Source: Asticcacaulis sp.
GTDB lineage: Bacteria > Pseudomonadota > Alphaproteobacteria > Caulobacterales > Caulobacteraceae
NCBI GenBank assembly: GCA_024707255.1
Contig: JANQAC010000001.1
Span: 186,001 to 250,000, forward strand
Length of the DNA: 64,000 nt
Direction: 5' to 3'
Position 1 is the stretch's first letter, and every line of letters starts with the position of its first letter. Shown here piece after piece: positions 35,760 through 43,451 of this stretch. The translations under genes and the position numbers were made by a program. The notes beneath the pieces were generated by a model that was not told the DNA's origin, ran no database searches, and worked only from the letters and a program-made list of their open reading frames with translations.

Positions 35760-36100
35760 GACATCCCCTTGGTGCCATAGTGTTCCGGCCAGTCCGCCAG
35801 AGGAACCGTGGTGCTTTTCAGCTCATGATCGCAGTCCGAAAGGAACTCGATCATCCCGTCCTTGATGAACAGGTGGCACAGCGTCTTTTCCGGCTGTTGC
35901 CACTCCGGGTCAGTGTCCGCCGGAATGAAAACGCGCACTGAGGGCTGGACCGTGGGGCGCTCTCGGTCCCCATTCCACGACCAACCCCGGCCGCCACCGA
36001 TGGTGAAGGCATGACCGCTCTTGCAGCCTGGGCAGTAGAAATAGTGCTGGACGCCGCCGTTCGCGTTCGGCGTGTCGCAGATAAGAATTTTCGGACGCAT
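35756..36100 (-). CDS. DUF6527-family protein
   Basis: 114 residues starting MRPKILICDTPNANGGVQHY, overlapping the endolysin stop as TGATG. It carries a CPGCKSGHAF knuckle, WSWNGDRERPTVQPSV and CHLFIKDGMIEFLSDCDHEL, the cysteine/histidine pattern of DUF6527, probably a metal-binding fold. Commonly found in phage lysis or late modules; no function is established. A longer frame from 36490 is antisense-like sequence within the endolysin gene and is rejected. Confidence 0.75.
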   Translation of the reverse strand: MRPKILICDTPNANGGVQHYFYCPGCKSGHAFTIGGGRGWSWNGDRERPTVQPSVRVFIPADTDPEWQQPEKTLCHLFIKDGMIEFLSDCDHELKSTTVPLADWPEHYGTKGMS

Positions 36101-37005
36101 CACTGATCCTCCAGCGCTTTGTGGTTGGCGATCGCCATCAGGTCGGCCGGCGAGCGATTGAACAGGTCGCCGGAGGTCATCAGCTCGCCCTCGAACTGGC
36201 GACGGGAAAGCAGGCCCGGCATCTGGCGTTTGACCGGGCCGCAATGGGCGTGCGGGTATTTCGGGTTGGTGCTGGGGGCGCAGGAATAGAGCCACATGAC
36301 CCGCTCGGCCGCGGCGAAATCGCCCGCGTTGACATAGCGGACCACCGAGCCGTTGCAGGCGCCGGCGATGCCGATATTGGCGGCGAAGAGGGTCAGGCCG
36401 ATCGATTGCGCCTGGTTCAGCGGCTGGGTGACGCAGCGGTTCAGGCCGGCGCGCGTCGCTTCGAGGATATGATCGGTCACCTGCCGGCATTGCGCGGCGG
36501 TTAGCACCAGCCCCTTGCGGACCCGCATCACCTTGCCGTCATAATAGATCAGCCCGGTGGCGCCGGCGCAGATCGTCCAGGGCTCGCCTTTCGTAGCCGG
36601 GTCGGCATAGGCCACCAGCCGGTTGCCCTCTAGCCGCTCATACTGGCCATAGCCCCAGGCCGACATGGACATGACGCACCCGGCCGCGCCAAGGCCCAGG
36701 GCGGCTTTCCTGACCGCTGCCCCGGCCGTATCCCCGATCATGGTCTTGAACCAGACGCAGAAGGCGCGGATCTTGTCGATCACCCACTTCTGGCGGATGA
36801 ACATGGCGACCTTGCCCAGGATGATCAGGGCGAAGCCGACATCGAGGCCGAAGATCTTAGGCACGCGCGCCTGGAATTCCGGCGGGAGCTGGTTCCACAA
36901 CGCCAGGGCCTGGTCGGGCGCATACTGGAAGAAGGCGAGCAAGGCGGCCCCCGCGGCGACAAGCCACAGCGACCAGCGCCGCATCGCGGCCTGGATATCG
37001 AACAT
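36100..37005 (-). CDS. Holin-like N-terminus joined to GH24 endolysin
   Basis: 301 residues. Residues 12-26 and 56-71 are hydrophobic membrane segments separated by LWNQLPPEFQARVPK, as in small phage holins. A third hydrophobic stretch (about 101-116) resembles a signal-anchor. The C-terminal half is a GH24 muramidase: YERLEGNRLVAYADP with E126 and D135, TICAGATG with T144, then FAANIGIAGACNGS. It cuts the glycan backbone of peptidoglycan. AAGGGGA precedes the ATG. Either a genuine holin-endolysin fusion or two genes joined by a local indel; an internal ATG at residue 89 could start a separate endolysin. Confidence 0.75.
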   Translation of the reverse strand: MFDIQAAMRRWSLWLVAAGAALLAFFQYAPDQALALWNQLPPEFQARVPKIFGLDVGFALIILGKVAMFIRQKWVIDKIRAFCVWFKTMIGDTAGAAVRKAALGLGAAGCVMSMSAWGYGQYERLEGNRLVAYADPATKGEPWTICAGATGLIYYDGKVMRVRKGLVLTAAQCRQVTDHILEATRAGLNRCVTQPLNQAQSIGLTLFAANIGIAGACNGSVVRYVNAGDFAAAERVMWLYSCAPSTNPKYPHAHCGPVKRQMPGLLSRRQFEGELMTSGDLFNRSPADLMAIANHKALEDQ

Positions 37006-37042
37006 TGTATTCCCCTTTTTGGATTGATTGCGGTCAGCCGGC

Positions 37043-37462
37043 TTAGCCGCCGGTCAGGGCCTTGGTGATCGTCCAGGCGCTGATCTCAACCGGCTCGCCG
37101 GCCGTCAGGTCCGTATCCACCAGGATCAGGTCGGCGCCAGAGCCGGATTCGCCACAGGTGCCCTGGTCGAATTGCGCACCGCCCAGATCGAGGGCGCGAT
37201 AATAACCGGCCGTACCGGTGGCATCGGCAGCATTATCGCGGGTGATCGGCTCGGCCGTCGCTACCACATCGGCGCCGTCCGCCGCCGAATTCAGGGTAAA
37301 GGCCGGATCACCGAAGGTCAGGGTGGCCAGCAGGGTGCCGGTCGGCGCCGTCTCGGTGTTGCCGGGCGCAGCGCCCGAATAGATTTTCAACGAGCCACCA
37401 TCGAACATGGAGAGCTTTGCCGACAGGATGGTCCGGGCGGCCGCATTGGTCAGTTTGGTCAT
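37043..37462 (-). CDS. Small phage structural protein, 139 aa (probable independent gene)
   Basis: In frame with the end of the 836-codon frame 37043-39553, but its ATG at 37462 has its own AAAGGA ribosome-binding site, and the sequence from MTKLTNAAARTILSAKLSMF resembles stand-alone proteins found after tail genes. Contains FDGGSLKIYSGAAPGNTE. In the alternative frame the upstream protein would end with FTLALAA and TAA at 37480-37482, just before this site. This is the gene structure I favour. Confidence 0.6.
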   Translation of the reverse strand: MTKLTNAAARTILSAKLSMFDGGSLKIYSGAAPGNTETAPTGTLLATLTFGDPAFTLNSAADGADVVATAEPITRDNAADATGTAGYYRALDLGGAQFDQGTCGESGSGADLILVDTDLTAGEPVEISAWTITKALTGG

Positions 37463-39553
37463 GATAGTCCTTTCAGGGATTAGGCGGCGAGCGCCAGGGT
37501 AAAGGGAGGCATTGGCCACACTGGCCGCATTGGTGGCCGTGGTGGCGGTGATGACGCCGGCGGACGACTTGCCGCCGGTGATGACGGCCAGCCCGCCACC
37601 CTGGCCATCAGTGACGGTCTGGTCGATGCGGGTGGTCAGGCTGGTCAGGTCGGCATTGGTGACCGATGTCAGATTGCCCGTCGCCGCCGCATCGCGGTCA
37701 TTGGCCAGGGCATTGACCACCAGGACCGGCACCGGCGCGATCGGCGCCGGGAAGCTGACCGATGCGGTGGCGGCCTGCACCTTGCCGGCTTGCGCCACGA
37801 TGCCCCGGATAGACGCCGCCGTGCCATTGGTGGTTCGCAGCGACGGCGAAACCACCGAGCCGGTTTCGAGCTGGATGTCGGCGATCAGGATATCGACGCT
37901 GTCGGCCGCCGCGTCGGATACAATGCCGATATTGTTGTAGGTGTAGGTGCCAGCATCGGTCGTGAAGGTGAAGCTGACCCGCGTCCAGGCCGTGGTGACC
38001 GTCTGATCCGGGCTCCACTGACCGAATTCCGTCGCCCCCTGGTTGCCAAACCACCCGATGGCGAACTTCTGGGTGGCGGAGGTGCCGCGCGCCCATATGG
38101 ACACGGTATAGGTCGTGTTACCCGCCAGCAGGTTCAGGCCGGTCGTCGTCTGGGTAAATATGCCGCCGCCATCGTCCTGGTTGACGGGAGCGGTGATCGT
38201 CAGGCGGCAGCAGGTGGTGACGCCATCCGGACCGATTGTGGCATTGGTCTGGATGTCGCCGGCATTGAACTTCGTCCAGAAGCCCGTATTGGTGAAGGCA
38301 TTGGAATTCTTGATCAGGTTGGTATAGGCAGTCGTATTGACGCCCCGAACTACCAGCCCGCAGGCCGTCGTATGGTCGCCGGAATCGGCAATCGAGACGG
38401 TCGTTTCCGTGCCGTCCGATACCTTCCAGAAGACGGTAAGCCTGACCCCACCCGCAGCAGCGGCCGTGCCGGTCGATTGCGGCGTCGAAGGCAGCAGCCC
38501 CCAGCCCGAGGGCGTGGTGACCGCCTGGTTGGCCGATTCCACAAAGAGCAGCAGCAGATCGTTCGACGCCCGCCCGGAACTGGCGAAGGTGGGTGTTATC
38601 GCCCCGGTGCCGTTGACGAAGGGCGCCACGCCGACATATGTCGGCAACACGACGCCAGAACTGCCGGAAGCCGTCTGCACCATGGCGCCGATGGCTTGGG
38701 CCGCCGAACCCTCGGCGACGGCGGCGCCACTGGCGGCCCAGGTCATGGCGCCGATGGTCTGCGAAGCCTGCCCCCTGGCCACAGCAGAACCCGCCGCCGA
38801 TTGCGCCAACGCCGCGAGGGTCAGCGCCGCCTGTCCCTTGGCGACTTTTGATCCGGCAATGGCCTGCACCAGATCGCCGATGGTCTGGGCGGTCAGGCCC
38901 GTCTTGACCGCCAAACCGGAAGCCGCCTGCATGACCGCCGCCGAATCCTGCGCCGCCGCGCCGGTGGCTACGCCTGCGCCCTGCGCGGCCTGGGTAACAC
39001 CGCCGGAAAGCTGGTCGCCCGAAGCGACCGCCACAGCGCTGCCGGCGGCCGCCTGGGCCATCCCGGCCACCGCTTGCGCTGCCATTCCCAGCCTGACGGC
39101 ATGACCCGCCGCCTGTTGCATGAGCGGCGCGATTATCTGGTCTGCCGACGCCCTGGCTATCGCTTCCTGATAGGCTTCCTGAAGCACCGGCGCGATCACC
39201 TGCGCAGCACTGCCTGTGGCGATTGTCGAGCCGCTGGCCGCCTGATCTATACCGGCCACAACCTGCCCTGCCTGCCCCAGAGCAACCGGTGTGCCTGTGG
39301 CGTCCTGAACCATGCCACTGACCGCCTGGTCCGCCGCTCCGCGCGCCACGGCCCGGCCGCTGGCCTCCTGCCCCAGAGGCGCGATCACCTGGTGGGCCTC
39401 ACCGGTCATTCCCGCTGGCGGCGTCACCTGGGCCAGAACCTGCATCGGCACGGTCATGGCCACGCGGGAGCGTACACTCAGGCGTGACGCTTCGACGGCC
39501 GGCGCCAGGCTTACTGGCAGCCGGACCGTCCGCCGGATCAGGACAGCGGGCAT
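37043..39553 (-). CDS. Repeat-containing tail-associated protein (open as 836 codons, probably two genes)
   Basis: Residues about 53-305 consist of twelve imperfect 21-residue repeats of the type AAQAIGAMVQTASGSAVA.G. These are followed by a beta-rich part with phage-adhesin character (VGVAPFVNGTGAITPTFASS) and a carbohydrate-binding-module-like stretch (LIKNSNAFTNTGFWTKFNAG). The last 139 residues look like a separate gene (37043-37462). A one-base shift in GGG (plus 37504-37506) would restore a stop at 37480. It lies between the tailspike/113-aa genes and the lysis cassette, so a virion fibre or receptor-binding accessory is plausible. Function not recognised. Confidence 0.65.
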   Translation of the reverse strand: MPAVLIRRTVRLPVSLAPAVEASRLSVRSRVAMTVPMQVLAQVTPPAGMTGEAHQVIAPLGQEASGRAVARGAADQAVSGMVQDATGTPVALGQAGQVVAGIDQAASGSTIATGSAAQVIAPVLQEAYQEAIARASADQIIAPLMQQAAGHAVRLGMAAQAVAGMAQAAAGSAVAVASGDQLSGGVTQAAQGAGVATGAAAQDSAAVMQAASGLAVKTGLTAQTIGDLVQAIAGSKVAKGQAALTLAALAQSAAGSAVARGQASQTIGAMTWAASGAAVAEGSAAQAIGAMVQTASGSSGVVLPTYVGVAPFVNGTGAITPTFASSGRASNDLLLLFVESANQAVTTPSGWGLLPSTPQSTGTAAAAGGVRLTVFWKVSDGTETTVSIADSGDHTTACGLVVRGVNTTAYTNLIKNSNAFTNTGFWTKFNAGDIQTNATIGPDGVTTCCRLTITAPVNQDDGGGIFTQTTTGLNLLAGNTTYTVSIWARGTSATQKFAIGWFGNQGATEFGQWSPDQTVTTAWTRVSFTFTTDAGTYTYNNIGIVSDAAADSVDILIADIQLETGSVVSPSLRTTNGTAASIRGIVAQAGKVQAATASVSFPAPIAPVPVLVVNALANDRDAAATGNLTSVTNADLTSLTTRIDQTVTDGQGGGLAVITGGKSSAGVITATTATNAASVANASLYPGARRLIPERTIMTKLTNAAARTILSAKLSMFDGGSLKIYSGAAPGNTETAPTGTLLATLTFGDPAFTLNSAADGADVVATAEPITRDNAADATGTAGYYRALDLGGAQFDQGTCGESGSGADLILVDTDLTAGEPVEISAWTITKALTGG
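38644..39397 (-). repeat. Twelve imperfect 63-base tandem repeats
   Basis: Encodes consecutive 21-residue units such as AAQVIAPVLQEAYQEAIARAS, ADQIIAPLMQQAAGHAVRLGM and AAQAVAGMAQAAAGSAVAVAS, without gaps. Conserved positions are A-x-Q at 1-3, Q at 10, A-x-G at 12-14 and A-V-A-x-G near the end. DNA divergence between units suggests an old array under protein-level selection. Confidence 0.75.
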
Positions 39554-39555
39554 GG

Positions 39556-39897
39556 TCAGTACCGCGGTACGAACCGCAGCGGATCCGGCTCACCGCCCAG
39601 CACGGCCTGGCCGGACAGGTAGCCGATAAGCTGGAGCCGGTAGAGACCGGCCAGCCCCTCGCTGGCGGCCGCGCTGAAGCTGCAGACGACCTCACCGTCG
39701 ACGACGGCGATCTGGCTGTCCTGAGACGTCAGCGCGAAGGCCACCGGATCGTCCGGTCCGGATGCCTCCGCCGCCTTGCCGCGCAGCGACCAGGTGTAAT
39801 CACCCGGCGCGATATCGGAAATGCCGCCGTCATCGTCGGTCAGGCTCAGGGCCAGGCTGAAAGCCACCCCGGCGATGCGGTCTACCAGATGTCTCAT
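39556..39897 (-). CDS. Hypothetical tail-associated protein, 113 aa
   Basis: Starts MRHLVDRIAGVAFSLALSLT, overlapping the tailspike stop as TAATG. Beta-rich with repeated acidic turns (LTDDDGGISDIAPGDYTW, VVDGEVVCSF) and an Ig-like feel, ending DPLRFVPRY. Three bases separate its stop from the next ATG. Position between tailspike and the repeat protein suggests a virion or tail-tip component; no family recognised. Confidence 0.55.
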   Translation of the reverse strand: MRHLVDRIAGVAFSLALSLTDDDGGISDIAPGDYTWSLRGKAAEASGPDDPVAFALTSQDSQIAVVDGEVVCSFSAAASEGLAGLYRLQLIGYLSGQAVLGGEPDPLRFVPRY

Positions 39898-42800
39898 TAA
39901 CCCACCTCATTGGCGCGCAGCGCGTCGAAATAATAATCCATGGCCGGGATCGACTGGTGATCGAAGATCAGCAACAGGTGCGTCGCCCAACTCGGCGGAT
40001 AGAAGCCCTGTTCCATGGCCGGATCGGCGCTGTCATCGTCGTACATCGTGCCAAAGCCGCGCTGGATCCATTCGAGCGAACCGGTTTCCGGCACGGCGAT
40101 ATCGGTCTCGCCGGCGAAATTGACCTTCGGCGCGTAGATCGGCAGGCCAAAGGCGTCATGACCGATCACCTTCACCCAATATTCGCGGAAATAGATCGTC
40201 GTCGTATCGTAGCGCGGCACGTCATCCGGGATCAGGATTCGGAAATCGCCCATCAGGTTGCCGCCCTTTGTCGGCAGCAGGATGTGCAACGGATCATTCT
40301 TGCTGTAATCGGCGCTGGCCGCCTTGGAGATTTTCAGGCAGCGCGTGCCGTCATAGGCATAGGCCGTGGTGACCGACACCGTCGTGATCGAGGTGTTCCA
40401 GCGATCGATCTGGGTATGATCCGGATGGGCGAAAACACCGCCTTCGAGGCCGATATCGTCATGCCCGCCATAGAAGGGCGTCGCTTGCGGCTCGAAATAG
40501 CCGGCGCCGGACAGGATATCCATGACCGGGTTGGCCGAAAGCATGAGAGGCCCGATATTCGGATTGCCCTGTTTCTGCAGGTTGGTGATCCGCAATATGC
40601 CGGGCCCGCTGGAAACGAAGCCGGTGGCCGATGACAGGTTATAGATGGTGCAGTTATCCCAGGTCATGGCTGACAGGGCGCTATCGAGCTGGACCGGCGG
40701 CACCGGCGCGGTAAAGATGCCGCCGGCGCCGAGGAAATAGACCTGGCTGCAATTGATCTTGCCGCCGGGCTTGCAGTGGAAGATCGGAACTTCTGCCGTC
40801 GGTGTGTTCTGCTCGATCCGCGTCAGGCTACCATTGACGATACCGGTATTATTGATGATCGCCCGGTCGTTGTAGTCGACGGCCGTTTGCAGCAGGTTGA
40901 CCTCGGCGCCGCCATCATTATCGATGCCGACCGCGTTGTTATAGAGCCCGCCGCCCCGCCAGCGGATATTTTCACCGGCATTGAAGGACCCGATGCGGTG
41001 GCGGTAGCCCGTGTGGTTGCTATAGACATTGACCTTCTCCAGCTCGACCAGATAGGCGCCGTCCGAGGTCTCGATGCCATATTCAAAGCCGGTGACCACG
41101 CAAGAGGCCATAGACTGGACGTTGCCGTCCATATTGGCGAACGACTTCCACAAGACGCCCGTAATGCCGGAGTCGTAACCCGGCCCTGATATCCAGACCC
41201 CCTCGAGCGGCTGCATGATGGGATAGTGGGAGGGCGAGCCATCCCGCGTCATCAGAACAGCGCAGTTCAGCAGGGCCGGCTGGATATCCATATAGGTGAC
41301 GTGCCAGTCGGCCCAGCCGCCGCCGCTGAAGGTAAACCAGGTCGTGACCTCCTCAGTGACCTCGAAATCGAAGGTCATGGTGACCGTATCGGTGGACGAC
41401 ACCGCGGCGACGTTTGGCCGGGTCGAGCCATAGCGGCCGCTGAAATTGGTCCCCACACCCGGACTATCGGAGAAGAAGGCAAGGCCGGCAAAGGGGATGG
41501 TCGGATTGTGATGCGCATAAGAGCCGCCATGCGCGGCGGTATAGGTACAGATCGCGGTATAGCGGCCCGGCGTCAGGGTGCGGAGCTGGCCGAACTGGAA
41601 GAACGGGCTGGTGCCGTCGGTGCGGGTATCGATGCAGGTGGCTTCGCCGCCGCCGAAGGTGGCGTCATCATGAAGGCCCGGAGCGTAGGTGTCAGCATTG
41701 ATCCAGGGCGTGCCGGTCGTGAGCGCGAAGTTATAGTCGTCGACCAGGTGCTCATCGGTCGTCTTGGCCACGATGTCGGAGAAATCCCACCAGGGCCCGG
41801 CGGCCTCGACCCAGCTAACGCCGGAGACAAAGGTCAGGGGTAGATGCGACACCGCATTGGCGTTGCACATCTTGTATGTCTTGGCGTTAGCGGAAATCTT
41901 CAGGCCGGAATAGATGGCCTTCTGCCAGGCCAGCCAGTCCAGTTCCTGATCGAGCGAGATCGCAAAGGGAAAGACAACCTGAAGGGCTTCAAGCGTATCG
42001 AAGACCTCGGACGCCGGATGCGAATTGCCGTCTCCGATTGCGCCGAAGGCTTCCGGCGCTGCACCCGACATATCCATGATCATGCGCGGGATCGACGGCA
42101 GATAGAGCGTGTTGCCGCTGCCATCGGTGACCGGATAGCGGCCATCGCCATAAATGCCGCCAAAGGCCGTCCCCGCCGACCAGTCGCGCAGGTTCTTGTT
42201 GGCGTTTGTCAGGTTGTCGAGGAGGTAGAAATTGGCGGTGATCTGGTCGGCCTGACTGACCGGCGAAATGCTGAGTAGCGAGCGCAGGAAGGCTTTCAGC
42301 TTGATCGAGGGCGTGGTGCCGCCGAAATCGATGCGCAGCCGGCCATAGCGATGGTGGACTCCGTTATAGACCGTGTTGACAATCGCCTTGTCCTGGGGAT
42401 TTAGCGCCGTCAGGTTCCAGCTTGCCGCGTCCCAGCTCGCGCCGGTGAAGTCGGCGGCGGTATTGGTCTCCAGCACCAGATGGTAGGTTTCGTCTTCATC
42501 GCTGAGATCGAGTTCGGACGGCTCGAAGGCAATGAAACCGCGCCACTGCGTCGCCCCGAAATCATAGGTGCGCGGGCTGCCGCCGACATGGCCATAGGCC
42601 ACCATCAGGCCGCCCGCGACATCGGGCCCGGCAAAGCCCGCCGGCGGCGCATAGGCAAAGGGCGTGGCGCCGCCATTGATGGTGATCGAGTCGCCGGCAT
42701 TGTAGAAACCGACCGCCGGATAGAGGACCGTGCCGAGCGCCGAGATATCGAATTCCGGCGACCAGGTCGTGCCATCGGGCGTGATTTTGACCGTTTTGGC

Positions 42801-43265
42801 CGACGAGCTGATCGCCATGCCCCACACGGCGCCCGCCGTCCATTCAAAGCCATTGAGGAAGGTGGTATAGCCGCCGGCATTGATGCCGAAGCCGGTCTGG
42901 TGCTGGGGTGCATGACCCACCCGGTTATCCGGGCTGAAGAAGCCGCAGGTGTTCACATCGGTCAGATAGGTGTCGTAATTGGTCGCGGCGGCATTGACCA
43001 GGCCGAAGCCCGTGGTCGAGTCGGTCGGGTTCGGCAGGGCGTTGATGGTGAATTCGAGATAGGCTTCACCGGTGATCGCCACCGGGCCGCGCGCCATATG
43101 GAAGGCCGGCCCCGCGGCGTTGGTGGCCGTCATGTTGCCATCGGACAGCGTGATGTTCGCCGATTTCGGGCCGAAGATACCGGCCACTATGGCTGTGGCC
43201 GGGGCATAGGCCGTCGCGCCGTCCTCCAGCCAGAGGGCGTCATCGGTGGGATGAGGGAACGCCAT
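39897..43265 (-). CDS. Tailspike/tail fibre protein with pectate-lyase-like helix
   Basis: 1122 residues. The N-terminal about 250 residues are SPRY/concanavalin-like (FHMARGPVAITGEAYLEFTI, GMAISSSAKTVKITPDGTTW). A middle motif APEAFGAIGDGNSHPASEVF is the usual entry to a phage tailspike right-handed beta-helix, which carries repeats such as GGGLYNNAVGIDNDGGAEVN. AAGGAA precedes the ATG. Probably the receptor-binding, perhaps polysaccharide-degrading, spike. Catalytic residues cannot be assigned by eye. Confidence 0.75.
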   Translation of the reverse strand: MAFPHPTDDALWLEDGATAYAPATAIVAGIFGPKSANITLSDGNMTATNAAGPAFHMARGPVAITGEAYLEFTINALPNPTDSTTGFGLVNAAATNYDTYLTDVNTCGFFSPDNRVGHAPQHQTGFGINAGGYTTFLNGFEWTAGAVWGMAISSSAKTVKITPDGTTWSPEFDISALGTVLYPAVGFYNAGDSITINGGATPFAYAPPAGFAGPDVAGGLMVAYGHVGGSPRTYDFGATQWRGFIAFEPSELDLSDEDETYHLVLETNTAADFTGASWDAASWNLTALNPQDKAIVNTVYNGVHHRYGRLRIDFGGTTPSIKLKAFLRSLLSISPVSQADQITANFYLLDNLTNANKNLRDWSAGTAFGGIYGDGRYPVTDGSGNTLYLPSIPRMIMDMSGAAPEAFGAIGDGNSHPASEVFDTLEALQVVFPFAISLDQELDWLAWQKAIYSGLKISANAKTYKMCNANAVSHLPLTFVSGVSWVEAAGPWWDFSDIVAKTTDEHLVDDYNFALTTGTPWINADTYAPGLHDDATFGGGEATCIDTRTDGTSPFFQFGQLRTLTPGRYTAICTYTAAHGGSYAHHNPTIPFAGLAFFSDSPGVGTNFSGRYGSTRPNVAAVSSTDTVTMTFDFEVTEEVTTWFTFSGGGWADWHVTYMDIQPALLNCAVLMTRDGSPSHYPIMQPLEGVWISGPGYDSGITGVLWKSFANMDGNVQSMASCVVTGFEYGIETSDGAYLVELEKVNVYSNHTGYRHRIGSFNAGENIRWRGGGLYNNAVGIDNDGGAEVNLLQTAVDYNDRAIINNTGIVNGSLTRIEQNTPTAEVPIFHCKPGGKINCSQVYFLGAGGIFTAPVPPVQLDSALSAMTWDNCTIYNLSSATGFVSSGPGILRITNLQKQGNPNIGPLMLSANPVMDILSGAGYFEPQATPFYGGHDDIGLEGGVFAHPDHTQIDRWNTSITTVSVTTAYAYDGTRCLKISKAASADYSKNDPLHILLPTKGGNLMGDFRILIPDDVPRYDTTTIYFREYWVKVIGHDAFGLPIYAPKVNFAGETDIAVPETGSLEWIQRGFGTMYDDDSADPAMEQGFYPPSWATHLLLIFDHQSIPAMDYYFDALRANEVG

Positions 43266-43268
43266 GGC

Positions 43269-43451
43269 TTATTCCTTTGGCACGATCTGGCCGTCCACGA
43301 CCTTGAACGACTTGTAATCGCGCGGACCGTCCGGATCCTCGACCGAGGGCCAGGGCAGCATGACCGGATTGACCGTGGCGCCGGAGGTGAACTGGACGAT
43401 CGGGCCGCTGGTGCTGCCCGGCGCGTCTGGCTGATAACAAACGTAAATCAT
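43269..43451 (-). CDS. Small tail-associated protein, 60 aa
   Basis: Starts MIYVCYQPDAPGSTSGPIVQ and overlaps the J-like gene stop as ATGA; a longer frame from 43646 is antisense-like. It ends KSFKVVDGQIVPKE, four bases before the tailspike ATG. Coupled on both sides, so real despite its length. Function unknown; small connectors between central fibre and tailspike genes are common. Confidence 0.6.
   Translation of the reverse strand: MIYVCYQPDAPGSTSGPIVQFTSGATVNPVMLPWPSVEDPDGPRDYKSFKVVDGQIVPKE

Noticed and set aside
35756..36490. A 244-codon frame starting at 36490
   Set aside because: The first 130 codons are an out-of-frame reading of the endolysin gene; the real gene starts at 36100.
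38644..39397. Possible CRISPR array
   Set aside because: The period is 63 bases, repeats are divergent, there are no spacers and the period is a whole number of codons inside an open frame. It is a protein repeat.
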